The notes: generated from the letters alone by a model not told the origin. Counted from the stretch's first letter, positions 8,159-17,879 are shown. The stretch: 64,000 bases of DNA from JBBQKF01 sp038326615 (GCA_038326615.1 JBBQKF010000005.1:4145-68144), one strand, 5' to 3'. Numbers and translations are program-made.

Positions 8159-8959
8159 TTATTTACACAAATACTCAGCTACCACATCCACAATATCCGC
8201 AATGACTTGTGCGGTGTCTAAATAAGTATCGCTTGAAAACCCATAAGGATCAGGAATTCCGTATTTATTTTTATTTATAGAATCATATAATTTTTGTCGG
8301 TTTTTGCTATCTTCTATTTCTTTCCAGTTAGCACTTGAAGGATTGTCTTTGAAAGGAGCATTTGAAGAATTCTCTTTATCATGTACACTTGAAGGATTAT
8401 CTTTGAAAAGAGCATTTGAAGAATTCTCTTTATAATGTACACTTGAAGGATTGTCTTTGAAAGGAGCATTTGAATCTGATTTTTCAGAATTTACATTCAT
8501 TTTTTTTGATTCATTTTCAAACTCTAAAGTTTTCTTACTATCATCTACTTCTGGCAATAAACCTTCAGATTTATCATGTTGGTATTCTTCTGATTTTAAA
8601 TTAGTATTCTCGTCAAGAATCTTTTTCGCATACTCTGTCAAAGTGAAAATTTTATCTTTTGCCTGAGGAAATGCATTGTTAAGGATTACCTTTTGCGAAT
8701 TTGTCATTGTTAGAGTAAGATCTGCTTGATTTATTAAGTCTAATGTTACTTTTTTAGAGCGGTGTTCAGATAAATCAATATCATAAATAGTTTTCATTGC
8801 ATCAATAGATTCCACAGTTGCGAAATCTCCGTAAAAAGCACTCGTTCCTGCTGAATCAGCTGCAATATGTTGATTACAATCTTTTACCTTGTAATTGAAA
8901 TATGCTTGTGCCATTGGACTTCTGCAAGTGTTTCCAGTACAAACAAATAAAACTTTCAT
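8159..8959 (-). CDS. ywlE: protein-arginine phosphatase (YwlE-like, low-molecular-weight PTP fold) with repeat insertion
   Basis: The N-terminal P-loop CTGNTCRSP (Cys nucleophile, Arg) and the late DPYGFSSDTY (general acid Asp) define the LMW-PTP fold. Thr in the third P-loop position (CTGNT) marks the arginine phosphatases, as in Bacillus YwlE, whereas tyrosine phosphatases carry a larger aliphatic residue. The likely role is to remove phosphate from arginines added by McsB. I chose the ATG at 8959 because AGGAG lies seven bases upstream. The protein is about 266 residues instead of roughly 150, because some 115 polar residues, including three 18-residue repeats, are inserted between EYAKKI and the DPY loop. 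ywlC is the next gene upstream, as in other Firmicutes. Confidence 0.85.
   Translation of the reverse strand: MKVLFVCTGNTCRSPMAQAYFNYKVKDCNQHIAADSAGTSAFYGDFATVESIDAMKTIYDIDLSEHRSKKVTLDLINQADLTLTMTNSQKVILNNAFPQAKDKIFTLTEYAKKILDENTNLKSEEYQHDKSEGLLPEVDDSKKTLEFENESKKMNVNSEKSDSNAPFKDNPSSVHYKENSSNALFKDNPSSVHDKENSSNAPFKDNPSSANWKEIEDSKNRQKLYDSINKNKYGIPDPYGFSSDTYLDTAQVIADIVDVVAEYLCK
8334..8474 (-). repeat. 54-bp in-frame tandem repeat inside the ywlE-like gene
   Basis: About 2.6 copies of a 54-bp unit encoding an 18-residue peptide of the form SNAPFKDNPSSVHYKENS. Copies differ at a few bases only, so expansion is recent or conserved by recombination. The period is a multiple of three, so copy-number change keeps the frame. 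Confidence 0.95.
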
Positions 8960-9029
8960 TTCCAATCTCCTGATTAATTCTTTTTAACTTCAATGAATCA
9001 ATCATTACCCTTTCCTTGTAAAAATTTCT

Positions 9030-10361
9030 TTAATAGGAAGATCCAATCCCAGCGGCTTTAAGCAGTCTATTCATATAAGCAACTCCGATTCCCTTTACTG
9101 GAATTGCCTCTGCGAGAATTAAGTTTACTCCCGCTTCATCCATCCTACGGAACGCGTCAAAAAGCCCTGAAGAAACTGCTTTTGCGCTTTGATTCTTACC
9201 ATATGAAATTGCAAGAAGCAAATTAGTCTCATCAGTTTTTGATTTTTTTTTGTTTTGGCTGAGCTTCATTTGTGAACTTTTTTCGTCTTTGTTGAGCTTA
9301 ACTTGCGAATTATTTTTACTTACATTGAACTTCACATTCATTGCACAACCAGAGTAACTTGGTGATAATTTATCTATCAAATCAAGTTTAAGTTCTTCAT
9401 CTGACAAAATCTTTAAATGGCTATATGTCTCTTTAATTGTTTCGATTACTAATTGATTAGAATAAATGCCAATCGCATTAAACTTTCCAAAATTTTCAGC
9501 TATGAGCTTTTCAAATATTGCTACTTTTTTTTGCATATTTTCACCATCTACAATAATAACCTTCGCTTTTGGGGCATAATGTCGGTATTTCATACCCGGA
9601 GACATTGGTGTTCCAGGTGTGTTTTGATTAAGAGCCATCTCGTAGGACAAATTTTCTGATATATCTATACTTGTTCCAATTCCTTGCACATCGCCACATA
9701 AAGATTTTATCTGATCAGCTGTTATTGATCCAGGTCTCAAAATTACAGGGACCGTCCCAGTAACATCCACAACTGTTGATTCAACTCCAAAATCGCAATT
9801 CCCCCCATCAATTATAAAAGGTATTTTGCCTTTCAAATCATCATATACATGCTTAGCTCTTGTAGTACTAGGCCGACCTGAGACATTTGCAGAAGGCGCA
9901 GCGACGGGAATATTTGCCATCTCAAGGAATATATGAGCAATTATATGTGATGGAATTCTTATTGCAACAGTATTAAGCCCTGCCGTGACCTCAATCGGAA
10001 CTATGTTTGATTTCTCAAACACAAGTGTTATTGGTCCTGGCATAAATGCATCAATCAATTTTTGAGCAAGTGGAGTGATTTTGGAAACTAAAGGCGCTAT
10101 CTGTGACTTATTTGCTACATGAACAATAAGCGGGTTATCCGACGGGCGCCCCTTTGCTTCGAATATCTTTAAAACAGTAGCTCCATCCAAAGCATTAGCA
10201 CCAAGCCCATAAACAGTTTCTGTCGGAAAGGCTACAAGCTCATTTTTTCGGATAGCAGTAACAGCTTCATTGAATGCTTGGGGAAAAGCAAAGGGAGGCA
10301 AATTTTCATTGCAACCATGATTTTCTATTACAAAATTCATATCAACTATAACAGTTTTCAA
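9030..10361 (-). CDS. ywlC: L-threonylcarbamoyladenylate synthase (YwlC/Sua5 family)
   Basis: Makes threonylcarbamoyl-AMP from threonine, bicarbonate and ATP for the t6A modification at position 37 of ANN-decoding tRNAs. The YrdC domain (about residues 25-220) shows PTETVYGLGANA, the SDNPLIVHV-type block and APSANVSGRPS. The C-terminal Sua5 domain follows and ends with the typical MNRLLKAAG. 443 residues is about 90 more than the usual 340-350. The excess is partly a Lys/Asn/Ser-rich stretch (FNVSKNNSQVKLNK and on) within the Sua5 domain. The start is probably a TTG with AGGGAA upstream, and an internal ATG seven codons later is the alternative. It lies between prfA and ywlE, but prmC, usually next to prfA, is absent here. 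Confidence 0.92.
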   Translation of the reverse strand: MKTVIVDMNFVIENHGCNENLPPFAFPQAFNEAVTAIRKNELVAFPTETVYGLGANALDGATVLKIFEAKGRPSDNPLIVHVANKSQIAPLVSKITPLAQKLIDAFMPGPITLVFEKSNIVPIEVTAGLNTVAIRIPSHIIAHIFLEMANIPVAAPSANVSGRPSTTRAKHVYDDLKGKIPFIIDGGNCDFGVESTVVDVTGTVPVILRPGSITADQIKSLCGDVQGIGTSIDISENLSYEMALNQNTPGTPMSPGMKYRHYAPKAKVIIVDGENMQKKVAIFEKLIAENFGKFNAIGIYSNQLVIETIKETYSHLKILSDEELKLDLIDKLSPSYSGCAMNVKFNVSKNNSQVKLNKDEKSSQMKLSQNKKKSKTDETNLLLAISYGKNQSAKAVSSGLFDAFRRMDEAGVNLILAEAIPVKGIGVAYMNRLLKAAGIGSSY

Positions 10362-10593
10362 AATTTATTCCCTTTTCTTGCTCTATTAATATTTCATTAC
10401 AAACCTATGTATCATTATGGTTATAATATTTAGATTTTATAAGGTACTAATCATACATTACAAATTTTAGATTTAACCAAGCAAATTGCCAGAATTCACT
10501 TCATTAATTTTCATTTCTAATTTAATATTTAATTTTTTCATATCAAATCTGCAAAACATAATACTAATCAGTTTAAACGATATATAATTTATT

Positions 10594-11667
10594 TTACTCC
10601 TCTGACTTTGCCTGTCCTAGAGTATTTGCGCGATCTGCTGCGATTAGCGCCTGAATTATTTCGGTCAAATCACCTTGCAGAATTTCGTCTATTTTGTAAA
10701 GAGTAAGACCAATTCGATGATCAGAGACACGTCCCTGGTGATAGTTATATGTTCTAATTCTTTCGCTGCGATCGCCGGTACCAACCTGGCTTTTACGGTC
10801 ATCTGCAATTGCTCCGGATCTCTTTTGCTGTTCAAATTCATAAATTCTGGTTTTCAAAACACTCATCGCTTTATCTTTATTCTTGTACTGTGAACGCTGA
10901 TCCTGACAAGTTACGACAATTCCTGTTGGTTTATGAGTTATTCTAATTGCTGAGTCAGTGGTGTTGACATGCTGACCTCCGGCACCTGATGCGCGATATG
11001 TGTCAATTATTAAATCGCCCGGATTAATAGAAACCTCAACATCATCAACTTCCGGCAAAACGGCCACTGTTACTGTAGATGTATGAATCCTGCCACCTGA
11101 TTCTGTAGTTGGAACCCTTTGTACTCTGTGAACACCGCGCTCATATTTAAGTCGCGAAAAAGCTCCCTTTCCTTCAATCGAAAAGACAATCTCCTTATAT
11201 CCACCAAGTTCTGTTTCGTTTGCATCGATAAATTCAGTATTCCACCCACATGATGCCGCGTAATAGGAATACATGCGATACAAAACAGCTACAAAAAGAG
11301 CTGCTTCTTCACCACCTGTGCCGGCTCTGATTTCCATAACAACGCTTCTATTATCGTGTGGGTCTTTAGGTGCGATCATTTCACGAAGCTCAGCTTCGAT
11401 TTCTTCAAATCTTTTTTCCTGCGTATTTATCTCTTCTCTAACGAGTTCACGAAACTCCTGGTCATCTGACGAGGTAAGCATTTCTTTGTTTTCCTGAAGC
11501 TCCTGCACAATTTTAATGTATTCACGATAAGCCGTTACGATCGGCTCAATGTCAGAATGTTCTTTTACGATTTTCAGATATCTGTCAGAAGCAATAACAA
11601 AAGGATCACTCATTTCCTGTGTAAGTTCATCATACCTATTTTCTACAGACTGTAATTTATCTAGCAT
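10594..11667 (-). CDS. prfA: peptide chain release factor 1
   Basis: Recognises UAA and UAG in the ribosomal A site and triggers peptide release. The catalytic GGQ is in GAGGQHVNTTDSAIR near residue 232, and its Gln is normally methylated by PrmC. The codon-recognition region around VPTTESGGRIHTST contains the Pro-x-Thr type motif of RF1 (PTTE). 357 residues, full length. The 5' neighbour is malQ, about 180 bp away. ywlC lies downstream in the same direction after a 230-bp gap, in which I see no gene. Confidence 0.97.
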   Translation of the reverse strand: MLDKLQSVENRYDELTQEMSDPFVIASDRYLKIVKEHSDIEPIVTAYREYIKIVQELQENKEMLTSSDDQEFRELVREEINTQEKRFEEIEAELREMIAPKDPHDNRSVVMEIRAGTGGEEAALFVAVLYRMYSYYAASCGWNTEFIDANETELGGYKEIVFSIEGKGAFSRLKYERGVHRVQRVPTTESGGRIHTSTVTVAVLPEVDDVEVSINPGDLIIDTYRASGAGGQHVNTTDSAIRITHKPTGIVVTCQDQRSQYKNKDKAMSVLKTRIYEFEQQKRSGAIADDRKSQVGTGDRSERIRTYNYHQGRVSDHRIGLTLYKIDEILQGDLTEIIQALIAADRANTLGQAKSEE

Positions 11668-11848
11668 ATTTCTCCCTATTTTTAGTTTCGCAAAAAGTGC
11701 ATACGAATTTTTGATATTTAATCAATAAGATTGATATGCCGTCAATATTCTATAACATATAAAGATATATGTAAAGCACCATGATTTTATAAATAATACA
11801 ACTTAACTTCTACGATATTTTGTTTAATAACAAATGCTTTAACTAAAA

Positions 11849-13438
11849 TTAACTGACATTAATAAATCGCACTCCTGTCTCGACATCTGCCTTGACGTCA
11901 ATTTCAGCGACAGGTTCTATTTTTTTATTAGGTTCTGTTCTTTTATATGTTAAGTTAAATTTTTTCCATGATTCTGAAGAAATTGTGCCAAAAGCTTCTT
12001 GTGTCAGTCTGAATTTCCAATTCTCAGATAAAGTACCAGGTATGTTCATCCTCGCATCGGATCCGAATCCACAAAGGTCTTGTATCGGGGAAATCACAAG
12101 ATTTGAACATGATTGCCACAATGATCTAGTAATAGCTTTAATGGAAGCACTATCGGTGCCCCCTTTACTCCAGTTATCTCCTTCAAATCCACAATAAGAA
12201 AGTGCAAAAGTACGTTCTTTTTCGCTTGCATCCCATAACCACCCAAGAGAAGTATTATTGTCATGAGTTCCAGTATATGCTACGCAATTTTTAGTGTAAT
12301 TATGAGGAAGATATTCGCTGTCACTGTCCGGATCAAAAGCAAATTGTATTACTTTCATCCCTGGATATCCTGAATTCTCAAGAAATTTTCTGACGTCGTC
12401 ATCAATATCTCCAAGATCTTCCGCAATAATATTTGCTTGCCCGAAAACTTCTCTGACTTTATCAAAAAGTTTCATTGCAGGGCCTTTCTTCCAGACGCCC
12501 CCAATTGCAGTTTTATCTTTAAAAGGAATTTCCCAGTACGATTCGAAACCTCTGAAATGATCGATTCTTACATAATCATACATACTGAGAGAAGCGGATA
12601 TTCTATTAATCCACCAACTAAATCCATCTTCTTGCATTATTTCCCAATTATAAATTGGATTTCCCCATAACTGCCCTTCAATCGAGAAAAAATCTGGCGG
12701 CACACCTGCAACGACGGTGGGGATAAGAGTTTCGTCAAGTTTAAACAATTCAGGCGATGCCCAAAGGTCGCTACTGTCCCGAGCAACATAAATTGGCATA
12801 TCACCTATTATTTTGATACCAATTTCATTGATTTCTTTCTTGGTTTTTTCCCACTGTCTGTAAAAAATAAATTGAATAAATTTCCAGAAAGAAATTGCCT
12901 CACGTTCTTCACTTATTGCGTCTGAAATTGCTTTAGGGTCTCTTTTAATCAATAGCACATTTGGCCATTCCCAAAACGCCTTTTGACCATAACGATATTT
13001 TAAAGCCATAAAAAGAGCATAATCTTCAAGCCATTCACTGTTTTTTAATGCAAAATCATTAATTTCATCTTGCATTTGTATTGTAACACGAGGAAATGCA
13101 AATCTCATCATATCAAGAGAATTATTGTTTGCAAAATCATAGTCAACAGTATAATTTCCACCTTTGTACTCAAAACATTTCAGTTCATACTCGTAAATTA
13201 GTCCATCTTTAATAAGCTCTCTTGGATCAATCATTGAGTGATAGCCCGCAAATGAACAAAAACTTTGATAAGGAGAATTTCCAAATCCAACAGGTCCAAA
13301 TGGGAGTACTTGCCAGTAAGAAAACCCTGCTTCTTTAAGAAATTTGGCAAATCGGATTGCTTGCTCACCAAATTTTCCAATACCTTCTTTCCCAGGTAAT
13401 GAAGTAATATGCATTAATACACCACTTGCACGCTCCAT
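11849..13438 (-). CDS. malQ: 4-alpha-glucanotransferase
   Basis: GH77 amylomaltase that transfers alpha-1,4-glucan chains between maltooligosaccharides in the cytoplasm. Clear landmarks are SPYQSFCSFAG early in the protein, VRIDHFRGFESYWEIP (nucleophile Asp), IAEDLG (acid/base Glu) and YTGTHDNNTSLGW (third catalytic Asp). 529 residues is slightly longer than usual. The tail after GTISSESWKKF extends by about 35 charged residues (EPNKKIEPVAEIDVKADVE) of no known function. GGAGGG precedes the ATG. It lies 53 bp after atpD in the same direction and could be read through from the V-ATPase operon. Confidence 0.95.
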   Translation of the reverse strand: MERASGVLMHITSLPGKEGIGKFGEQAIRFAKFLKEAGFSYWQVLPFGPVGFGNSPYQSFCSFAGYHSMIDPRELIKDGLIYEYELKCFEYKGGNYTVDYDFANNNSLDMMRFAFPRVTIQMQDEINDFALKNSEWLEDYALFMALKYRYGQKAFWEWPNVLLIKRDPKAISDAISEEREAISFWKFIQFIFYRQWEKTKKEINEIGIKIIGDMPIYVARDSSDLWASPELFKLDETLIPTVVAGVPPDFFSIEGQLWGNPIYNWEIMQEDGFSWWINRISASLSMYDYVRIDHFRGFESYWEIPFKDKTAIGGVWKKGPAMKLFDKVREVFGQANIIAEDLGDIDDDVRKFLENSGYPGMKVIQFAFDPDSDSEYLPHNYTKNCVAYTGTHDNNTSLGWLWDASEKERTFALSYCGFEGDNWSKGGTDSASIKAITRSLWQSCSNLVISPIQDLCGFGSDARMNIPGTLSENWKFRLTQEAFGTISSESWKKFNLTYKRTEPNKKIEPVAEIDVKADVETGVRFINVS

Positions 13439-13491
13439 ACATTTGCCCTCCGTGTGTAATTAATTATAGTATTAATCTGAAAATTAGTCAA

Positions 13492-14163
13492 TTATGCATC
13501 TGCATCTGCTTTTATCGAAGCCTCAATTGCTTGTTTCACAATCATATCCTTAACTTTCATAAGCCTTGTAAGATTTCCTCTTTCACTTTCATCAAGCTTC
13601 ATTGCAATTGATTTGATTGTCTGTTCATAGTTGGGAATCAAAACGTATTCGAGAGAATTCACCCGACGTCTTGTTTTTTCTATTTCACTTGCAAGTAACA
13701 TTGTTGATTTTTCGATTTCAGCAAGTTTTAACATTATTGGAAATGCTTCATTTAGAGCCATTACAGCCATATCAAGCTCTCCTGTTGTAGAGGCCATGCC
13801 ATATGGCAAGGAATCCATTCGTCCACTTTTTTCAAACGGCATTTCAAAAACTGGAACCTCAACACTCATCAGATTTTCTGTATCAACATCAATTTGAATT
13901 GAGGATTGTCCAATCATCAGTGCTTCTTCCAAAAATTCTGATTTCATTACAGCTCTTGCAATTAGAAATTGTTGATTCGCTTTTTCGAGAAGGATTTCGA
14001 CACGCTCTCGAAGAATTTTGTTCTCTTTTACAATTTCAAGAAATTGACGCATTAAACCATCTCGCTTATCCTTCATCAGTTTATGCCCGCGACGGGCAAC
14101 AACAAGTTGTTTCTTTAAGCGATTTAGTTCCATTCTTGTCGGATTAACCTGTATTTGTGCCAT
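13492..14163 (-). CDS. atpD: V-type ATP synthase subunit D
   Basis: Central rotor stalk subunit of the V1 sector, linking the A3B3 head to the membrane ring. 223 residues with long heptad-like N- and C-terminal helices. The conserved opening is NPTRMELNRLKKQLVVARRGHKLMKDKRD, and the family motif RRVNSLEYVLIPNYEQTIK is near residue 165. Last gene of the operon, separated from atpB by an unusual 200-bp repeat-bearing spacer. GGAGG precedes its ATG. Confidence 0.95.
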   Translation of the reverse strand: MAQIQVNPTRMELNRLKKQLVVARRGHKLMKDKRDGLMRQFLEIVKENKILRERVEILLEKANQQFLIARAVMKSEFLEEALMIGQSSIQIDVDTENLMSVEVPVFEMPFEKSGRMDSLPYGMASTTGELDMAVMALNEAFPIMLKLAEIEKSTMLLASEIEKTRRRVNSLEYVLIPNYEQTIKSIAMKLDESERGNLTRLMKVKDMIVKQAIEASIKADADA

Positions 14164-14363
14164 TTTACCTCCAATGTTTAACGCCGCTTATCAAGCTTTT
14201 TTCCAGGAAAGCTTCCGACGAAGCAGAACGAAGTTTATCAAACTTTTTCCAGGAAAGCTTCAGAAACAAGTTATGCCAGGAGCTGATAAGCCGAGCAGCG
14301 CAGCAAACATCTGGTATGTGAGCAGCGCAGGACTTATCGAGCGACGAAGCAGAACGAAGTTTA
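14164..14363 (-). repeat. repeat-rich spacer between atpB and atpD
   Basis: Two copies of a motif reading GATAAACTTCGTTCTGCTTC on the minus strand (near 14350 and 14225), two copies of TTTCCTGGAAAAA followed by a TTGATAA variant, and a duplicated TGCGCTGCTC. The unit overlaps the atpB stop region. Other spacers in this operon are at most about 155 bp and plain. No convincing gene is present. Confidence 0.8.
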
Positions 14364-15737
14364 TCAAGCTTTCCCATAGTATTTTTCGATAAGATCTTCC
14401 TTAACCCTCTTCAACTCATTTCTCGGCAACAACGATAGCAACCTCCAACCAAGGTCAAGCGTCTCAATTATGCTTCGCTGTGTCTCAAACCCCTGCGAAA
14501 CATACTGTTTCTCAAATTCATCAGCGAATTTTGCATAAAGCTTATCAACATCGCTCAAAGCTGCATCTCCGAGAATTACGGAAAGTTCCTTCGCCTCTTT
14601 TCCTCTTGCATACGCAGCAAAAAGCTGGTTCATAGTATTTGCATGATCCTCACGAGTTTTACCCTCACCGATTCCTTTGTCTTTAAGACGTGAAAGCGAT
14701 GGAAGAACATCAATAGGTGGCCTAAACCCTTTACGATAAAGTTCGCGACTTAAAATAATTTGTCCTTCTGTAATATAGCCTGTTAAGTCAGGAATTGGAT
14801 GTGTCTTATCGTCATCAGGCATTGTCAGGATAGGAATCAGGGTTATCGAACCAGGCTTGCCCTTTTGTCTGCCTGCTCTCTCATAAAGGGTCGCAAGGTC
14901 AGTATAAAGATAACCTGGATAACCTCTTCTGCCTGGCACTTCTTTACGTGCTGCTGATACTTCCCGAAGAGCATCTGCATAATAAGTAATATCTGTCATT
15001 ATAACTAGAACGTGCATATCTTTCTCGAATGCTAGGTATTCTGCGGCAGTAAGTGCCATACGAGGTGTTGAAATTCTTTCGATTGCTGGATGATCAGCAA
15101 GATTGATGAACATAACCGCTCTATCAATTGCCCCTGTTTTTCTAAAGTCTCTTATAAAATAGTCAGCTTCTTCAAATGTTATTCCCATTGCAGCAAATAC
15201 AACAGCAAATTTTGATGTTGAATCTAAAACTTTAGCTTGTCTTGCAATCTGCGCAGCTAATTGGGCATGAGGCAAACCGGATCCTGAAAATATTGGAAGT
15301 TTTTGCCCTCGTACTAATGTGTTTAGTCCATCTATAGCACTTATTCCTGTTTCAATAAATTCGTTTGGGTAATCCCTGGCAGCAGGATTTATTGGTAACC
15401 CATTAATATCAACTGATTTTTCGGGGATAATTTCTGGTCCATCATCTGCGGGTTTGCCCATACCGTCGAAAACTCTGCCAAGAAGATCCAGTGAAACTCC
15501 AAGTTCCATGCTCTTTCCAAGAAAACGCACTTTACTTTCCGCTACATTAATCCCTACTGCACTTTCAAAAAGTTGGATAAGAACATTTGTACCGTTTATT
15601 TCAAGAATCCTACCTCTTCGTACTTCTTTGTTAGGAAGAGAAATTTCACATAATTCGTTTAGTTTAATTCCTTCGACGTGTTTTACCAGCATCAAAGGTC
15701 CTGCAACTTCTTCTATTGTTTTATATTCAACTGGCAT
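14364..15737 (-). CDS. atpB: V-type ATP synthase subunit B
   Basis: Non-catalytic nucleotide-site subunit of the V1 head. 457 residues. It lacks a full Walker A and has the B-type sequence GLPHAQLAAQIARQA in that position. The ATP synthase alpha/beta signature is visible in PSLSRLKDKGIGEGKTREDH near residue 345. The C-terminus ends LIEKYYGKA. Its ATG overlaps the stop of atpA by one base, implying coupled translation and equal A and B amounts. Confidence 0.97.
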   Translation of the reverse strand: MPVEYKTIEEVAGPLMLVKHVEGIKLNELCEISLPNKEVRRGRILEINGTNVLIQLFESAVGINVAESKVRFLGKSMELGVSLDLLGRVFDGMGKPADDGPEIIPEKSVDINGLPINPAARDYPNEFIETGISAIDGLNTLVRGQKLPIFSGSGLPHAQLAAQIARQAKVLDSTSKFAVVFAAMGITFEEADYFIRDFRKTGAIDRAVMFINLADHPAIERISTPRMALTAAEYLAFEKDMHVLVIMTDITYYADALREVSAARKEVPGRRGYPGYLYTDLATLYERAGRQKGKPGSITLIPILTMPDDDKTHPIPDLTGYITEGQIILSRELYRKGFRPPIDVLPSLSRLKDKGIGEGKTREDHANTMNQLFAAYARGKEAKELSVILGDAALSDVDKLYAKFADEFEKQYVSQGFETQRSIIETLDLGWRLLSLLPRNELKRVKEDLIEKYYGKA

Positions 15738-17515
15738 CAGACCACCTCCCGTGGAATTTTTACTGAAGTTTCATTTAGCAACTCTATTTCAAGATTAGTT
15801 GCAATTTTAGCTACATCTGATTCCTCAGCATATTTTAATCTAGCGATTCCATCACGAACTTTAAGCTTCGAAATTTCTCTTATTGATACGCCTTTATCAA
15901 GGGCATCTTTCCCATGATAATAATACTGCATTATAAGATAAAGCATTGTATGCTGTTTGGCTAGAGATGTGAATGTGTCAATTTTGTCGAATGAGTTTTG
16001 TTGTAGAAAATCTTCTCGAACTGATTTTGCAGCCTCAAGCTTAAGTCTGTCGTAACCGGATAAGGAATCCATTCCGACAAGTTTAACTATTTCTTCGAGT
16101 TCAGATTCCTCTTGTAATAATCTCATTGCATCATCTTTAAGACTGCTCCAATTATCAAATGCATTCTCATTCATCCATAAGTTTACCTGATCAGAGTATA
16201 GTGAATAACTTATAAGCCAATTGATCGCAGGAAAATGTCTGCTGTAAGCAAGTCTTGCATCAAGCCCCCAGAAAACTTTAACTATTCTAAGTGTCGCCTG
16301 TGCCACTGGATCGGATAGATCTCCGCCAGGTGGAGAAACAGCGCCTATTGCAGTCAATATACCTTCTCGATTGTCATCACCAAGGCATTTCACATATCCT
16401 GATCGTTCATAAAAATGTGCAAGTCTTGATCCAAGATAGGCCGGATAACCTTCTTCTCCAGGCATTTCTTCAAGACGTCCTGACATTTCACGCAATGCTT
16501 CCGCCCATCTAGATGTTGAATCAGCCATAACCGCAACTTTGTAACCCATATCCCTGAAATATTCAGCAATAGTAATTCCTGTATAAATAGAAGCTTCTCT
16601 TGCAGCAACAGGCATATCAGATGTATTCGCAATAAGTATAGTTCTTTCCATAAGTGATTGTCCTGATTTAGGGTCGATTAGCTCAGGAAACTCTTTAAGA
16701 ACATCGGTCATTTCGTTACCGCGTTCTCCACATCCTATATATACAACAATATCCGCCTGTGCCCATTTGGCTATCTGGTGTTGAATAACAGTCTTCCCTG
16801 ATCCGAAAGGTCCTGGCACAGCTGCTGTTCCACCCTGCGCAATTGGGAAAAAAGTATCAATAACTCTTTGCCCCGTAATCAATGGTTCTCTTGGTGATAA
16901 CTTCTCTTTATATGGTCTGCCTTTTCGGACAGGCCATCTTTGAAGCATGCAAACATCAATAGTTTTGCCGTCTTCAGTATTTAATTTTACAATAGTATCT
17001 GTTATCTTAAATTCTCCGTTTTCGATAGAACTAATTGTTCCTTTTATCCCGGGTGGTACCATTATTTTATGCACAACTAGAGGGGTTTCATTTACTATTC
17101 CGAGTATATCTCCCTCATTAACTTTATCTCCCGGCACTCTATTAGGTTCAAAAAGCCACACTTTATGTCGGTCAAGACTATCAACTTTAATTCCTCTCGT
17201 TATATTATTTCCTACAAGTTCAATCATTTTCACGAGAGGTCTTTGTATTCCGTCAAATATTTGCCCCATAATTCCAGGTGCGAGTTCAACGCACAAAGGG
17301 CTTTGTGTTGATACTACTTTTTCGCCAGGCCCAAGTCCCGATGTTTCTTCATATACTTGAATGGACGCCCGGTCCCCACGCATTTCGATAATTTCGCCAA
17401 TAAGATTCAAGGCGGATACCCTCACAACATCAAACATCTCGGAATTTCTCATGCCTTCGGCAACAACGAGAGGACCAGCTATTTTAACAATTCGTCCTTC
17501 ACTTGGTATTTTCAT
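15737..17515 (-). CDS. atpA: V-type ATP synthase subunit A (catalytic)
   Basis: Catalytic subunit of the V1 head. 592 residues, with the Walker A loop GPFGSGKTV near residue 230, the catalytic-Glu segment GERGNEM, and the family signature block PAINWLISYSLY. The family's non-homologous region, an insertion before the P-loop (about residues 115-190), marks it as V/A-type rather than F-type. In the operon order it follows subunit F by eight bases and overlaps atpB by one. Confidence 0.98.
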   Translation of the reverse strand: MKIPSEGRIVKIAGPLVVAEGMRNSEMFDVVRVSALNLIGEIIEMRGDRASIQVYEETSGLGPGEKVVSTQSPLCVELAPGIMGQIFDGIQRPLVKMIELVGNNITRGIKVDSLDRHKVWLFEPNRVPGDKVNEGDILGIVNETPLVVHKIMVPPGIKGTISSIENGEFKITDTIVKLNTEDGKTIDVCMLQRWPVRKGRPYKEKLSPREPLITGQRVIDTFFPIAQGGTAAVPGPFGSGKTVIQHQIAKWAQADIVVYIGCGERGNEMTDVLKEFPELIDPKSGQSLMERTILIANTSDMPVAAREASIYTGITIAEYFRDMGYKVAVMADSTSRWAEALREMSGRLEEMPGEEGYPAYLGSRLAHFYERSGYVKCLGDDNREGILTAIGAVSPPGGDLSDPVAQATLRIVKVFWGLDARLAYSRHFPAINWLISYSLYSDQVNLWMNENAFDNWSSLKDDAMRLLQEESELEEIVKLVGMDSLSGYDRLKLEAAKSVREDFLQQNSFDKIDTFTSLAKQHTMLYLIMQYYYHGKDALDKGVSIREISKLKVRDGIARLKYAEESDVAKIATNLEIELLNETSVKIPREVV

Positions 17516-17523
17516 GTTTAATT

Positions 17524-17856
17524 CTACCTCTCTTCTGTATAAATATTTAAAATGTCAGCACCTACAGCCTTTTTGACTGCATCACGTAATTGGTTCATTC
17601 CATAATTATTTTTACTCATAATTGTTGGAACAGGTACAATTGATGGTAATTTTCTTTCTTTATATTCATCAATCGCATCAACTATCATTGCTGCAAACTG
17701 CTCAGTAATATATATAATTACATATTCGCTCTCTACTGCTGCCTTTAATTCATCTCTTGCCTGTGATTCGTTAGTTATAGGATAAATGTCCATGCCGAGA
17801 GTTTTAAATCCCAAAACACTGTCGTAATCTCCAATTACAGCTATTTTATTTAACAT
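17524..17856 (-). CDS. atpF: V-type ATP synthase subunit F
   Basis: Small central-stalk subunit (110 residues) with a Rossmann-like fold, beginning MLNKIAVIGDYDSVLGFKTLG and ending in a helical tail. The motif EYVIIYITEQFA is typical. I placed the start at 17856 because GGAAGGA lies nine bases upstream. An ATG three codons earlier is too close to that site. It regulates rotor coupling together with subunit D. Confidence 0.93.
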   Translation of the reverse strand: MLNKIAVIGDYDSVLGFKTLGMDIYPITNESQARDELKAAVESEYVIIYITEQFAAMIVDAIDEYKERKLPSIVPVPTIMSKNNYGMNQLRDAVKKAVGADILNIYTEER

Positions 17857-17879
17857 TGACTCCATTCCTTCCTATATAA

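Noticed and set aside
14165..14377. 70-codon minus-strand frame in the atpB-atpD spacer
   Set aside because: It is made of the spacer's DNA repeats and overlaps the end of atpB. It has no independent ribosome site.
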